Shown here one piece after another: positions 1 to 8,112 of a stretch of DNA of 40,900 nt (the stretch's first letter is position 1; each line of letters opens with the position of its first letter). The notes beneath the pieces are model-generated. The model was not told the DNA's origin and did not search any database. It worked only from the letters and a program-made list of their open reading frames with translations. A program made the position numbers and the translations under genes. The DNA is from Yokenella regensburgei ATCC 49455 (GTDB lineage Bacteria; Pseudomonadota; Gammaproteobacteria; Enterobacterales; Enterobacteriaceae), in contig NZ_JMPS01000022.1 in the NCBI RefSeq assembly GCF_000735455.1, positions 1-40,900 of the forward strand, written 5' to 3'.

Positions 1-118
<118 letters not shown>

Positions 119-152
119 TCCCCACGCTTTATTTTAAAGCGCTTTAGTACGA

Positions 153-184
153 AAAACCCTGATGGAAACATCAGGGTTTTTTTT
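153..184 (+). terminator. Intrinsic terminator after tuf
   Basis: A 12-base stem (153-164 with 169-180) closes a GAAA tetraloop and runs straight into a T tract. It lies 34 bases after the tuf stop and would end the str operon. Confidence 0.93.
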
Positions 185-554
185 ATCTATAGAAAACCCC
201 TCCAGGTTCGGTCTGTCAGTAAACCGTATCTGAAGAAAAATCTGCAATGTCGAGAATATTTATTAATTATGCCGGGTTTTAATATATTCCATTCTCATAA
301 TTTCTTATATTCAAATTAAATATTAATTTATCACTATATAGTGAAAATAAAAAACCATATTATTGGTGGTATTTAAAAATCAATATTAATAAATATATAT
401 CATAATGCATAAAAAACAGCATCTCTTAAACTTAGCTTAACTTCTTGCTTATTTTTAATTAATTGTTCTGTCATGCCCTGAGGAATATTGTTTGCCACGG
501 TTTCAACGTTAATAAATGACCGACGTGCAATCGTGCACATTCTCAGGAGTTACT
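185..554. other. AT-rich spacer upstream of the chitinase gene
   Basis: This stretch between the tuf terminator and the chitinase start holds no convincing gene. Bases 240-460 are made mostly of A and T, with many TATA, AATT and TTAAT runs, unlike the flanking genes. Such DNA is a typical target of the silencer H-NS, and the E. coli chitinase/gsp region is known to be H-NS-silenced. I could not pick one convincing promoter because many -10-like hexamers occur. The ribosome binding site CAGGAG at 545-550 belongs to the next gene. Confidence 0.6.
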
Positions 555-3182
555 ATGAACACTAATGAATCAAAACCATCTTTAGGTGCTGTAGCGGCGA
601 CCGTTACAGTCACTATGAACGACGATACCAACACCTTGTTGGGTCTCAATAATTCCATGATGATCTCCCGTGATGGTGGTCATTTCTGGGAAGCATATAA
701 CGAGTATTATCGTAATTATTTCCCAGGCAGTCCGCTGGTCATGGTCGCTAAATTACAGGAGTTGGCACTTAATTCTGAAGACTACGATCTCAATAAAACA
801 TACAGTGGAGGCGATGTTGTGCGTGACCAGGGATATTACTGGACGGCACAATGGTGGGTAGATCAAGGGATTAGTCCGGGTTCCGATTCTGTCTGGCTTA
901 AAGGCGATGCAATTAGTTATGAACGCTATGGTACATTCCAGTTCTCACCATTTACTGGCGATAAAGCTACACAAATCCAGACGAAGGGAAAACAAGACGC
1001 AGCCAAACAACGTAAAGTCATTGGTTATTTCCCGGAGTGGGGCGTTTATGAAGCGCATGATTACTTTACCCCGGATAAAATTGATTTTAGCAAACTGACT
1101 CACCTGAACTATGGTTTTGCGGTAGTCGAAGAGGGGCAGGTCATTATCCATGATACCGTCAAGGGCCCTGGGCTGCTGCGTCAATTGGCCAAAATGACCA
1201 AAGCTCATGGCGTAACGAGCATGGTCTCCGTTGGTGGCTGGACCAATTCTGCGGAAGGTGTTTTTGAAGCCGCGACGGCCACAGCCGCTGGTATTGAAAC
1301 GCTCGCGGAAAGTATGGTTGCTTTCGTGCGTCGGTGGGACTTTGATGGTCTCGATGTCGACTGGGAATACCCGGACAATAATACCGAAAAAGCAAACTTC
1401 ACTACCCTCATCCAGAAACTGCGCAGTAAGCTTGATGCTGCAGGCCTGCTGGATGATAAATATTATCAACTTTCTGCCGCGGTTACGACCAACCATAACA
1501 ATATCCAGTTCATCAACCCGGCGGTAACTGCGCCACTACTGGATAGCGTCAACGTCATGGCATACGATATTCACGGTGCATTTGACGCGATTACCGGTCA
1601 TAACGCCCCGCTGTTTGCCAATAGCGAAGATGCCGATCAGCTGCTGAACGTCTCTTCTGCCATGCAGGCGTATTGCGTGACCTGGGGCGTGCCGAAGTAC
1701 AAGCTGATGATGGGTGTGCCATTCTATGGTCGTGGTTGGGGCAATGTTGCTGCAACGCAGGTTGTGAAAGGCTTGCCTGGGTTGTTCTGCGCAGGTTCTG
1801 CAACTGTTCACGGTGCGTGGGACGACGAGGGTGATTACACTGGTACCAACCCGTTCTATGTTCTGAAGCAGAAGCTGGCCAGTGCTGACTATACGCGTTA
1901 CTGGGACGATGAGTCCAAAGTCCCTTATCTCTACAATGCGAAGACGAAAGAGTTTCTGACCTACGATGACGCCGAGTCTATTCAAACTAAGGTGAATTAC
2001 ATCAACGACCAGGGTTTTGGCGGCGCAATTATTTGGGATATCAGTGGTGATACCGATGATTTCGAGCTGGGCACCATCGTTGGTGCTCTTAAAAATTCAC
2101 CTATTACCAATTTCGATACACCACAAATTCACTTCTTTACGGGGAATAACTACACTGGAGCAAAAATTAGCGTATCTGATAATATCCCAGATTTTAAGGA
2201 TGTGTATACTGATGATGGTCATTCAGCGGATAATACGATCACCTCGTCTAAGTATGGTGTTGATTCTTTGGGTTACTTTATCTTTACCGATAATTACTAC
2301 AATTTCGGTGTGGAAAACAGTACCGCAACGCGCGTCACCGGAGATTTAACCAAGTTTGGTAACCTCTATAATGATAAGTGTTCATCATTCAAAATTATCA
2401 AGATGATTGGTTATGCTGGCGAGGATGCCACAAAAGGTGAGGTGGTTGCTTTCCTCGAGGACAGTCCTGATCTCACGGAAAGCCACGGTAATCATATTTC
2501 CTCAATTAAACTTCTGCCTGGGTACTGCGTACGTCTGTATGAAGGAATACATTACACCGGTGCTTATCGCGATGTGATGGGCAGCCCATTCCCGGTAAAT
2601 CTAAGCTCGTTCGGGTTTGATAAACGTGTTTACTCAGCAAGATTTATTAATCTGAAGGTAGCCCCTAAAGCCACTTTCTTTGATGGAAGCAATTATTCTG
2701 GTAATACGTTTGATTTGTATAGCGACGTGCCTACTTTGACAGGTGTTGTCAATAGCGGAGGTGTTTCTGCAAATGATATGATTTCCTCAGCAACCCACGC
2801 GAAGGTCTGCCTGGGCTATGAAGTTTTTACTGGTGATAATTTTACAGGCAGTTCGACAGTTGTTAAAGTTGACCTGGCAACATATAACAGTACATTCAAT
2901 AATAACGCTTCGTCTATTCGTGAAGTTAAAGCATTTCTTTATAGTGGCACTAACTTCTCGGGTAACGAGCATGCGGTATCTATTAATAATGTTGTGCTTG
3001 AAGATACTGGCGTAACTAATATTAAATCCATTAAGGTTGCAAAGGGTTATGCAGCACGGATTTATGATCAGACATGGCATACCGGTAATTCTATTGTGAT
3101 TACCGATACTGATTCCTGTTTAGACCTGGCGACTCTTGGCTTCGCTGATAAAGTGCTCTCCATTATGTTTATCAAACTCTAA
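555..3182 (+). CDS. Family 18 chitinase with crystallin-like C-terminal repeats
   Basis: The 875-residue product is a predicted endochitinase that cleaves beta-1,4-GlcNAc bonds. A short carbohydrate-binding module with the signature WTAQWW lies at about residues 76-117. A GH18 barrel runs from about 153 to 517, with the SVGGW strand at 225-229, the catalytic DGLDVDWE at 264-271 (Glu271 as acid/base) and a terminal-strand Trp near 494. The last 350 residues hold about seven units with a pattern like FxGxNYxG, resembling beta/gamma-crystallin Greek-key motifs. The ATG at 555 is chosen because CAGGAG lies just before it; an in-frame ATG at 516 has a stop codon directly upstream. No Sec signal peptide is visible. 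The E. coli chitinase at this locus, as I recall it, is unrelated in architecture, so I give no symbol. Confidence 0.9.
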   Translation: MNTNESKPSLGAVAATVTVTMNDDTNTLLGLNNSMMISRDGGHFWEAYNEYYRNYFPGSPLVMVAKLQELALNSEDYDLNKTYSGGDVVRDQGYYWTAQWWVDQGISPGSDSVWLKGDAISYERYGTFQFSPFTGDKATQIQTKGKQDAAKQRKVIGYFPEWGVYEAHDYFTPDKIDFSKLTHLNYGFAVVEEGQVIIHDTVKGPGLLRQLAKMTKAHGVTSMVSVGGWTNSAEGVFEAATATAAGIETLAESMVAFVRRWDFDGLDVDWEYPDNNTEKANFTTLIQKLRSKLDAAGLLDDKYYQLSAAVTTNHNNIQFINPAVTAPLLDSVNVMAYDIHGAFDAITGHNAPLFANSEDADQLLNVSSAMQAYCVTWGVPKYKLMMGVPFYGRGWGNVAATQVVKGLPGLFCAGSATVHGAWDDEGDYTGTNPFYVLKQKLASADYTRYWDDESKVPYLYNAKTKEFLTYDDAESIQTKVNYINDQGFGGAIIWDISGDTDDFELGTIVGALKNSPITNFDTPQIHFFTGNNYTGAKISVSDNIPDFKDVYTDDGHSADNTITSSKYGVDSLGYFIFTDNYYNFGVENSTATRVTGDLTKFGNLYNDKCSSFKIIKMIGYAGEDATKGEVVAFLEDSPDLTESHGNHISSIKLLPGYCVRLYEGIHYTGAYRDVMGSPFPVNLSSFGFDKRVYSARFINLKVAPKATFFDGSNYSGNTFDLYSDVPTLTGVVNSGGVSANDMISSATHAKVCLGYEVFTGDNFTGSSTVVKVDLATYNSTFNNNASSIREVKAFLYSGTNFSGNEHAVSINNVVLEDTGVTNIKSIKVAKGYAARIYDQTWHTGNSIVITDTDSCLDLATLGFADKVLSIMFIKL

Positions 3183-3199
3183 CCGATAGTTGTGACCCG

Positions 3200-3230
3200 A
3201 GGCCCCTTCCTGACCCGAAGGGGCCTTTTT
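3200..3230 (+). terminator. Intrinsic terminator after the chitinase
   Basis: A GC-rich nine-base stem (3200-3208 with 3218-3226) is followed by TTTTT. It begins 18 bases after the chitinase stop. Confidence 0.9.
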
Positions 3231-3248
3231 GGTAAGTGCGGATTTGAT

Positions 3249-3267
3249 TGAAATCAAAATCATTCTC
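3249..3267 (+). promoter_or_regulatory. Fur-box-like operator upstream of bfd
   Basis: The 19 bases match the Fur consensus GATAATGATAATCATTATC at 13 positions, including an exact AATCATT core. The site lies 37 bases before the bfd start, where a promoter is expected. Fur repression of bfd under iron sufficiency is known in E. coli. Confidence 0.6.
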
Positions 3268-3303
3268 ATCTATGCTGTGTACAGAGTTTGAGCAGGAGTG
3301 GCT

Positions 3304-3498
3304 ATGTACGTCTGTCTTTGTAACGGTATCAGTGATAAAAAAATTCGTCAGGCGGTGCGCCAGTACCATCCTCAATCCTTTCAACAGCTGCGTAAGTTTA
3401 TGCCCATCGGCAATCAGTGCGGTAAGTGCGTCCGTGCTGTGCGTGAGTTGATGGAAGATGAACTGCTTCAGATCCCGGAATTTAAAGAAATCGCCTGA
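3304..3498 (+). CDS. bfd: Bacterioferritin-associated ferredoxin
   Basis: Bfd is a small cytoplasmic [2Fe-2S] protein that docks on bacterioferritin and passes electrons to its haem, so that stored ferric iron is reduced and released. The 64-residue product has the usual length. Its four cluster ligands are visible as C4, C6, C39 and C42 (MYVCLC and QCGKC). The ATG at 3304 follows an AGGAG at 3294-3298; a GTG two codons upstream is less likely. A Fur-box-like site precedes it and bfr follows after 64 bases, the usual pairing of a releasing factor with its storage partner. Confidence 0.95.
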   Translation: MYVCLCNGISDKKIRQAVRQYHPQSFQQLRKFMPIGNQCGKCVRAVRELMEDELLQIPEFKEIA

Positions 3499-3562
3499 AG
3501 GTGGCTTTACATACTCCGTCCGCCATCTACGCTTTTAGGTAGTGGAAGCGGAGGAAGTCATA

Positions 3563-4039
3563 ATGAAAGGTGATACTAAGATAATAAATTATCTCAACAA
3601 ATTGTTGGGAAATGAGCTTGTCGCAATCAACCAGTACTTTTTGCATGCCCGGATGTTCAAAAACTGGGGCCTGAAGCGCCTCAACGATATTGAGTACCAT
3701 GAATCCATCGACGAAATGAAGCACGCCGATAAGTACATTGAGCGTATTCTTTTCCTCGAGGGCATTCCTAACCTGCAGGATCTTGGCAAACTCAACATCG
3801 GCGAAGATGTGGAAGAGATGCTGAAATCCGACCTTGCGCTTGAGCTTGATGGCGCGAAAAATCTCCGTGAAGCCATTGCCTATGCCGACAGCGTCCATGA
3901 CTATGTCAGCCGTGACATGATGATTACCATTCTTGCGGATGAAGAAGGGCATATCGACTGGCTGGAGACCGAACTGGATTTGATTCAGAAACTGGGTATT
4001 CAGAACTATCTTCAGGCCCAGATCCGTGAAGAAGAGTGA
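3563..4039 (+). CDS. bfr: Bacterioferritin
   Basis: Bacterioferritin forms a 24-subunit haem-containing shell that oxidises Fe(II) and stores it as a mineral core. The 158-residue length equals that of E. coli Bfr. The dinuclear ferroxidase ligands are all present: E18, E51, H54, E94, E127 and H130, with Y25 nearby. M52 is the haem ligand shared between two subunits. The start MKGDTK is preceded by GGAGG at 3551-3555, so an in-frame ATG at 3542 is rejected. Bfd lies directly upstream, and gspO converges from the other side. Confidence 0.97.
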   Translation: MKGDTKIINYLNKLLGNELVAINQYFLHARMFKNWGLKRLNDIEYHESIDEMKHADKYIERILFLEGIPNLQDLGKLNIGEDVEEMLKSDLALELDGAKNLREAIAYADSVHDYVSRDMMITILADEEGHIDWLETELDLIQKLGIQNYLQAQIREEE

Positions 4040-4044
4040 GATTT

Positions 4045-4067
4045 AAGGCAGAGTTTCGCTCTGCCTT
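4045..4067. terminator. Hairpin between convergent bfr and gspO
   Basis: A perfect nine-base stem (4045-4053 with 4059-4067) with a five-base loop sits in the 32-base gap between the two stop codons. The T tracts on both sides are short, so it is at best a modest bidirectional terminator or an RNA 3' end protector. Confidence 0.6.
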
Positions 4068-4071
4068 ATCC

Positions 4072-4836
4072 TTACACGTAGTTGAACCAGAGCAGTACGA
4101 CAAAACCGGCTAACGCCAACGGCGGACCGAAAGGTATGTTTTTGCCCTTAAAACCCCCTTTGCGGGTGAAAAACACCGCTGACAATAGCCCGATAGTCGA
4201 GGCTACGGTGAGTATGAGCGGTAAACTTTGCCAGCCCGTCCAGGCACCGCAGGCCGCCAGAAGTTTAAAATCCCCATATCCCAGCCCATCGCGCTTTAGC
4301 CACAGCAGGCAGATTTTATTTATCGACCATAAAATAAGATACCCGGCAGCGGCGCCGTAGACGGCATCGCTCAGCATCCATGGTGAATACCCGCTGTGAA
4401 ACAACAGTCCCAGCCACAGTAGCGGCAGAGTTAGCTTATCCGGCAACAGAAAAGTACGCAGGTCGATAAGGCTCATCGCACAGGCAAACCAGAAAAACGT
4501 TGCCACCCCGATAGTCTGAATTTCTGGTGGGAACAAAAAGGCGATAGCAAGGAAGCCGGTCATTACGCCCGTTTCGATAGCAGGATAGCGCCAGCTAACC
4601 GGCTGCTGGCAATAACGGCAGCGCCCTTTCAGCCACAGCCAGCTCAATAGCGGAATATTCTCCCGCCAGCGCAACGGCGTGTGACAATGAGGGCAGTGCG
4701 AGCCCGGCCACCAGAGCGAGAGCCCGGCCTCAGGTTTCTCAATCATGATGGGGAGTCGATGCACCACCACGTTCATCAGACTGCCCAACAAAAGACCAAG
4801 TAGCCCCATGCTGGCAGGCCATAGCATCGTTATCAT
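4072..4836 (-). CDS. gspO: T2SS prepilin peptidase / N-methyltransferase
   Basis: GspO is the inner-membrane aspartyl protease that cuts the leader from pseudopilins GspG, I, J and K and methylates their new N-terminus. The 254-residue product keeps the cytoplasmic zinc-binding cysteines C48, C51, C73 and C76 and the two catalytic aspartates, D125 in LIDLRT and D189 in GYGDFK. Several hydrophobic segments fit its polytopic topology. As I recall, K-12 GspO lacks this cysteine set, so this version looks more complete. It is the last gene of the gsp operon and overlaps gspM by four bases. Confidence 0.95.
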   Translation of the reverse strand: MITMLWPASMGLLGLLLGSLMNVVVHRLPIMIEKPEAGLSLWWPGSHCPHCHTPLRWRENIPLLSWLWLKGRCRYCQQPVSWRYPAIETGVMTGFLAIAFLFPPEIQTIGVATFFWFACAMSLIDLRTFLLPDKLTLPLLWLGLLFHSGYSPWMLSDAVYGAAAGYLILWSINKICLLWLKRDGLGYGDFKLLAACGAWTGWQSLPLILTVASTIGLLSAVFFTRKGGFKGKNIPFGPPLALAGFVVLLWFNYV

Positions 4837-5303
4837 TCGCGACCCGCCCTGGTGAGTCGTAAAGCCTGCAGCACAATGAAAGGTGTTCCTTTCTTGCTGG
4901 TATCGAACGCCATTTCAAGCGGATAAATCCCCTGGCTTGCGCGGAGTTGTTCGAGCCATTGTACCAACGCGGGAAGTGCAATATCGTTGCCGGAAATCAC
5001 CACGCTATGGTTACCTTCCTGTTTCAGTTCGATGGTCAGCCCGGCAGCTTTTGCTGAAGTCTGAACCAGGGTATCCAGAGGTTGCCCGGTACGCTTAGAG
5101 GCAACTATCCCGGCAGCCAGTGTCTGTTCCTCCAGCCAGGCGCTTTCGTTTTGAATCTTTTTGAGATCCAGCCGCTGAGCGGTAATCGTATTGTTCAGCG
5201 GCATCACCACGCCATATACCGTCATGGTCAGCCCGAGAAAGAGCATCAGCACTATCAGCCATCGTTGCTCAGACAAGGATTTACTTTGCCACCATGCCTT
5301 CAC
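4833..5303 (-). CDS. gspM: T2SS assembly platform protein GspM
   Basis: GspM is a bitopic inner-membrane protein that pairs with GspL in the assembly platform. The 156-residue product has a short cytoplasmic start, one membrane segment at about residues 14-34 and a periplasmic ferredoxin-like domain. A coiled region follows the membrane segment (TAQRLDLKKIQNESAWLEEQ). The length fits the family (about 150-160). It overlaps both gspL and gspO by four bases, which indicates translational coupling. Sequence is weakly conserved in this family, so the call rests on length, topology and position. Confidence 0.92.
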   Translation of the reverse strand: MKAWWQSKSLSEQRWLIVLMLFLGLTMTVYGVVMPLNNTITAQRLDLKKIQNESAWLEEQTLAAGIVASKRTGQPLDTLVQTSAKAAGLTIELKQEGNHSVVISGNDIALPALVQWLEQLRASQGIYPLEMAFDTSKKGTPFIVLQALRLTRAGRE

Positions 5304-6442
5304 CGGGTGCCTCCGCTTCTCAACGTGTAGACACCATCGTTTGATGGTTGCGGGAGAGTCAGGTTCAGCGTGTCTTTGCTCTGGTCGACAAACTGCTCCA
5401 GCACGGAGAAATCTGACGTCTGGACAATGATTTTCAGTTCTCCCGTCTCTTTCGTGGCCGAAAAATGCGCAAGCGCAATCCCGGGCGCGGGTTGAAGACT
5501 TTTTTCCACCTGGCGCAGGCGCGTGAGGGGGTCCGGTGCCGGTATTTTCACCTTCTGTCGAAAGAAGAAGCGATAGTTACCCTGACGCTTATCGCCAGGA
5601 AAGTACTGCTGCCAGTGTTCCTGGAGCGCAAGACGTTCTGCTTTTTGCCGTTGGTGCAGGTGCCAGATAGTGCCCATCTGAATACAGAAGTAGGCCAGAA
5701 CTGCCACCGTCGCAAAACCAACGATACCTTTACGCCAGAGTGGCAATACCGGATGAGCAGGAGGATTGGGACGAAACTCGCCGTGCAGCAGGTTTAAAGG
5801 TGGTGCGCTAAATTTTCGGGCGTACCACAGGAGTGGCGATTCGCCCGGGAGCATTTTGGCCGGGATCTCTTCAGCACTATTCCCGTAGCAAAGGAGCGGT
5901 ATGCCGGGGGTAAAGCGTTCTGCAAGCTGGAACAAAAGCGTGGTATCCAGGTAGCTCCAGCAGAATTCGCTATGTCGTACCAGCCAGCCATTTTCCAGCC
6001 GTAGCGCAGACCACCCATTCTCTTGTATCGGGAGATAGCAGCCATCGGGAATGATGGCGGTAATGGTGAGCCCGTGCTGGCGGTAACCATCAACCAGTAA
6101 CGCCAGTTTTTGGCGCTCTATACCCAGCACGTAACACAGGCCATCTTGCTCTCCGGCGACCGTCCAGTGCAGTGTTTCGCTGTTGCTGACTAGCTTGTCT
6201 TCTACCTGCCAGGCAATCGCCTGCTGTGTGGGTATAAGCCCTGGTTGCGGAAGTGGGAAGCAGCAGCAGGTTAACCAACTTGCAGGGAGCAGAAGTGAGA
6301 CATTCCGCGCGCCTGCCAGTCCTGACAATTGCAGGAGAATATCCTGCACGTCTGAGCGCTCAACCTGTCCGTTGTCTAGCCACTCGGTGTAGGGTGAATC
6401 TTCTGATGGCGGACGAATTATCAGATAAGGGATATTCTTCAT
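5300..6442 (-). CDS. gspL: T2SS assembly platform protein GspL
   Basis: GspL links the cytoplasmic ATPase GspE to the inner-membrane platform. The 380-residue product has a long cytoplasmic actin-like part (about 1-235), a single membrane segment at about 238-260 (GIVGFATVAVLAYFC) and a periplasmic ferredoxin-like domain that normally binds GspM. Length agrees with E. coli GspL. Its stop overlaps the gspM start by four bases, and gspK lies 15 bases upstream. Confidence 0.93.
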   Translation of the reverse strand: MKNIPYLIIRPPSEDSPYTEWLDNGQVERSDVQDILLQLSGLAGARNVSLLLPASWLTCCCFPLPQPGLIPTQQAIAWQVEDKLVSNSETLHWTVAGEQDGLCYVLGIERQKLALLVDGYRQHGLTITAIIPDGCYLPIQENGWSALRLENGWLVRHSEFCWSYLDTTLLFQLAERFTPGIPLLCYGNSAEEIPAKMLPGESPLLWYARKFSAPPLNLLHGEFRPNPPAHPVLPLWRKGIVGFATVAVLAYFCIQMGTIWHLHQRQKAERLALQEHWQQYFPGDKRQGNYRFFFRQKVKIPAPDPLTRLRQVEKSLQPAPGIALAHFSATKETGELKIIVQTSDFSVLEQFVDQSKDTLNLTLPQPSNDGVYTLRSGGTR

Positions 6443-6457
6443 CTGGATTCCTTGTAA

Positions 6458-7438
6458 TTAATGAGAGTCAGGCGCTGCCGTTCGGGCGTAAACGCTCAAC
6501 TGACTGTCCTTCCGTTGGTAATAAATACTGCTACGTTGCAGCGTTGTGCGTCCCTCATGCTGCAGGCGAAGCGTCAGGGTATAAAAATCACTGGTGGCAC
6601 TGAGCCCGGTCGCACTTTTGCTCAGAATGTCTTTGTCGGCAGGCCAGGCTTGTGCGGCGGCGTTCAGTAATTGTTTTGGTGAAATCCATCCATTCTCTGG
6701 CGTCTGTGACAGCAGGCTTCGAACGTTGCCGGTGTTCTGTTTATTGAGAAACAGAGCAGCCAGCAGCGGCGTTTGAACGGCGGAGAGCGTGTTGACGTGA
6801 ATCTGCAGAGTGCTGCTGCCCAGCGCACAGAGCCAGGGGGAGAGTGTCTGGTATAAACGGGGCGTCATTCCCTTTATGGCGCGCAGTTCACTGACATCAA
6901 AAAAAGGTTGGTTCGCGACGTAACGCAAGGGCTTATCGCTGTAGCTGTCGTCTTCAGCACCATCGCGGCGAACGTTATTATCGCTGTCGATGTAATCAGC
7001 AATAGCGGCGGTCAGCGCATTCGCATCCAGAGCACTAACGCCAGATTGCTCCAGTAGCGCCAGAAATACGGCGACGCTATAAGGCGGTTCTTCCAGAGGC
7101 TGCAATGGCGAATGTGCTAATGCATTCAAATTAAAGCAGTCTTGTGCGCTATGGAGCTGCCAGATAACGGTAGCGCCATCTTTTAAAGCGAGCGTATGGG
7201 GTTGCGCCCATAATTGGTCGCGACTATTCAACTGCGGATTGTTTTTTAGATCCTGCAGCAAGATGCGCAATGCCTGATCTTCCGCGATGCGGAAATCCCA
7301 CCGCTGTTGCAGGGCAGTTTCAATCTGTCCGGTCCGGCGTAGTGAGGTGTGAAAACGGGTAGCCATATCTGCGGCAAGCCCCGCCATCAGCCCCAAAAGC
7401 AGTAGGATAACCAGCAACACCATTCCCCGCTGCTTCAT
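6458..7438 (-). CDS. gspK: T2SS minor pseudopilin GspK
   Basis: GspK is the large minor pseudopilin that caps the pseudopilus tip with GspI and GspJ. The 326-residue product begins MKQRGM with a short basic leader ending in Gly5, the prepilin peptidase site, and a hydrophobic helix at 6-25. Position +5 of the mature protein is Val instead of Glu, which is the family hallmark of GspK. The inserted alpha domain and acidic calcium-binding-like stretch (DYIDSDNNVRRDGAEDDSYS) are present. It overlaps gspJ by four bases. Confidence 0.95.
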   Translation of the reverse strand: MKQRGMVLLVILLLLGLMAGLAADMATRFHTSLRRTGQIETALQQRWDFRIAEDQALRILLQDLKNNPQLNSRDQLWAQPHTLALKDGATVIWQLHSAQDCFNLNALAHSPLQPLEEPPYSVAVFLALLEQSGVSALDANALTAAIADYIDSDNNVRRDGAEDDSYSDKPLRYVANQPFFDVSELRAIKGMTPRLYQTLSPWLCALGSSTLQIHVNTLSAVQTPLLAALFLNKQNTGNVRSLLSQTPENGWISPKQLLNAAAQAWPADKDILSKSATGLSATSDFYTLTLRLQHEGRTTLQRSSIYYQRKDSQLSVYARTAAPDSH

Positions 7439-8112
7439 GGCGCGGTCCCTTCCGTTTTTACGTCATCTTTTGTTGTGTCAGTGGTGTTCTCTGTTGCCTC
7501 GTCAGTAGTGTTCCCAGTGCCGGGCCAGGTGCTGGTCAGTAAAAAGCGGCGAGTCAGCGACGTGTCATCATTCAGTGTGAGGGTCATCTCAAGCCCTGTT
7601 GGCCGTTGAGACGACTGAGCGTTGTAGATAAGCGTTTCGTTGCTGGGTGGCTGCTGCCATCGTTTCTGAAAATAGCGCATCTGCATAGTGCGGATATTGT
7701 GGAGCACCGCTTCTGGCCGTTGCTCTTTAGGGTTATCCGGATAGATAGCGACAGCACGGTAGAGCGTATCGCCGTTGAGGAACCAGCGAACTCGCCGCAG
7801 GTCGGGGGCACAACAATCGCTAACGGCATCATCGGCCAGACGTGTGGTCAGCATAAATGTATTGTTATTTAAAGAGAGAATCGCCCCGGTAACATGCGAC
7901 TGGCGGGGCACAAAATTATTAATGTCATCGGACAGTTGAGTCATGGCGAGCCCCAGCAGTCGGAGTTGCTGGTCGGCTTCTCCGGTTCGCTCGTGAGCAC
8001 GAAGGACGCCAGAAAGCACCATTGCGCTGGCAAGGCCAAGCAGCGTAAAAATAGCGATGGCAACCATCAGCTCAATCAGGGTGAAACCGTCCTGTCGGTT
8101 ACTTTTTCTCAC
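7435..8112 (-). CDS. gspJ: T2SS minor pseudopilin GspJ
   Basis: GspJ forms the pseudopilus tip complex with GspI and GspK. From the GTG at 8112 the product has 225 residues, with a leader VRKSNRQDG, cleavage after Gly9, and Phe at +1 and Glu at +5, as prepilin peptidase substrates need. This start overlaps gspI by 14 bases. An ATG at 8139 would give a leader of 18 residues and a 41-base overlap and cannot be excluded. The protein ends in a low-complexity tail rich in Thr, Asp and Glu, making it longer than the 195-residue E. coli form. Confidence 0.88.
   Translation of the reverse strand: MRKSNRQDGFTLIELMVAIAIFTLLGLASAMVLSGVLRAHERTGEADQQLRLLGLAMTQLSDDINNFVPRQSHVTGAILSLNNNTFMLTTRLADDAVSDCCAPDLRRVRWFLNGDTLYRAVAIYPDNPKEQRPEAVLHNIRTMQMRYFQKRWQQPPSNETLIYNAQSSQRPTGLEMTLTLNDDTSLTRRFLLTSTWPGTGNTTDEATENTTDTTKDDVKTEGTAP

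Noticed and set aside
185-554. AT-rich spacer as a mobile-element scar or attachment site
   Set aside because: No terminal inverted repeats, target-site duplication, transposase fragment or tRNA end was seen; composition alone does not prove an insertion.
945-1985. Minus-strand open frames of 183 and 149 codons opposite the chitinase barrel
   Set aside because: The plus strand encodes an intact GH18 domain with catalytic motifs; the reverse frames show no motif and no operon context.
2121-3179. Chitinase tail repeats as recent DNA-level tandem duplications
   Set aside because: The units are alike only in protein pattern; their nucleotide sequences and spacing differ clearly, so they are old.
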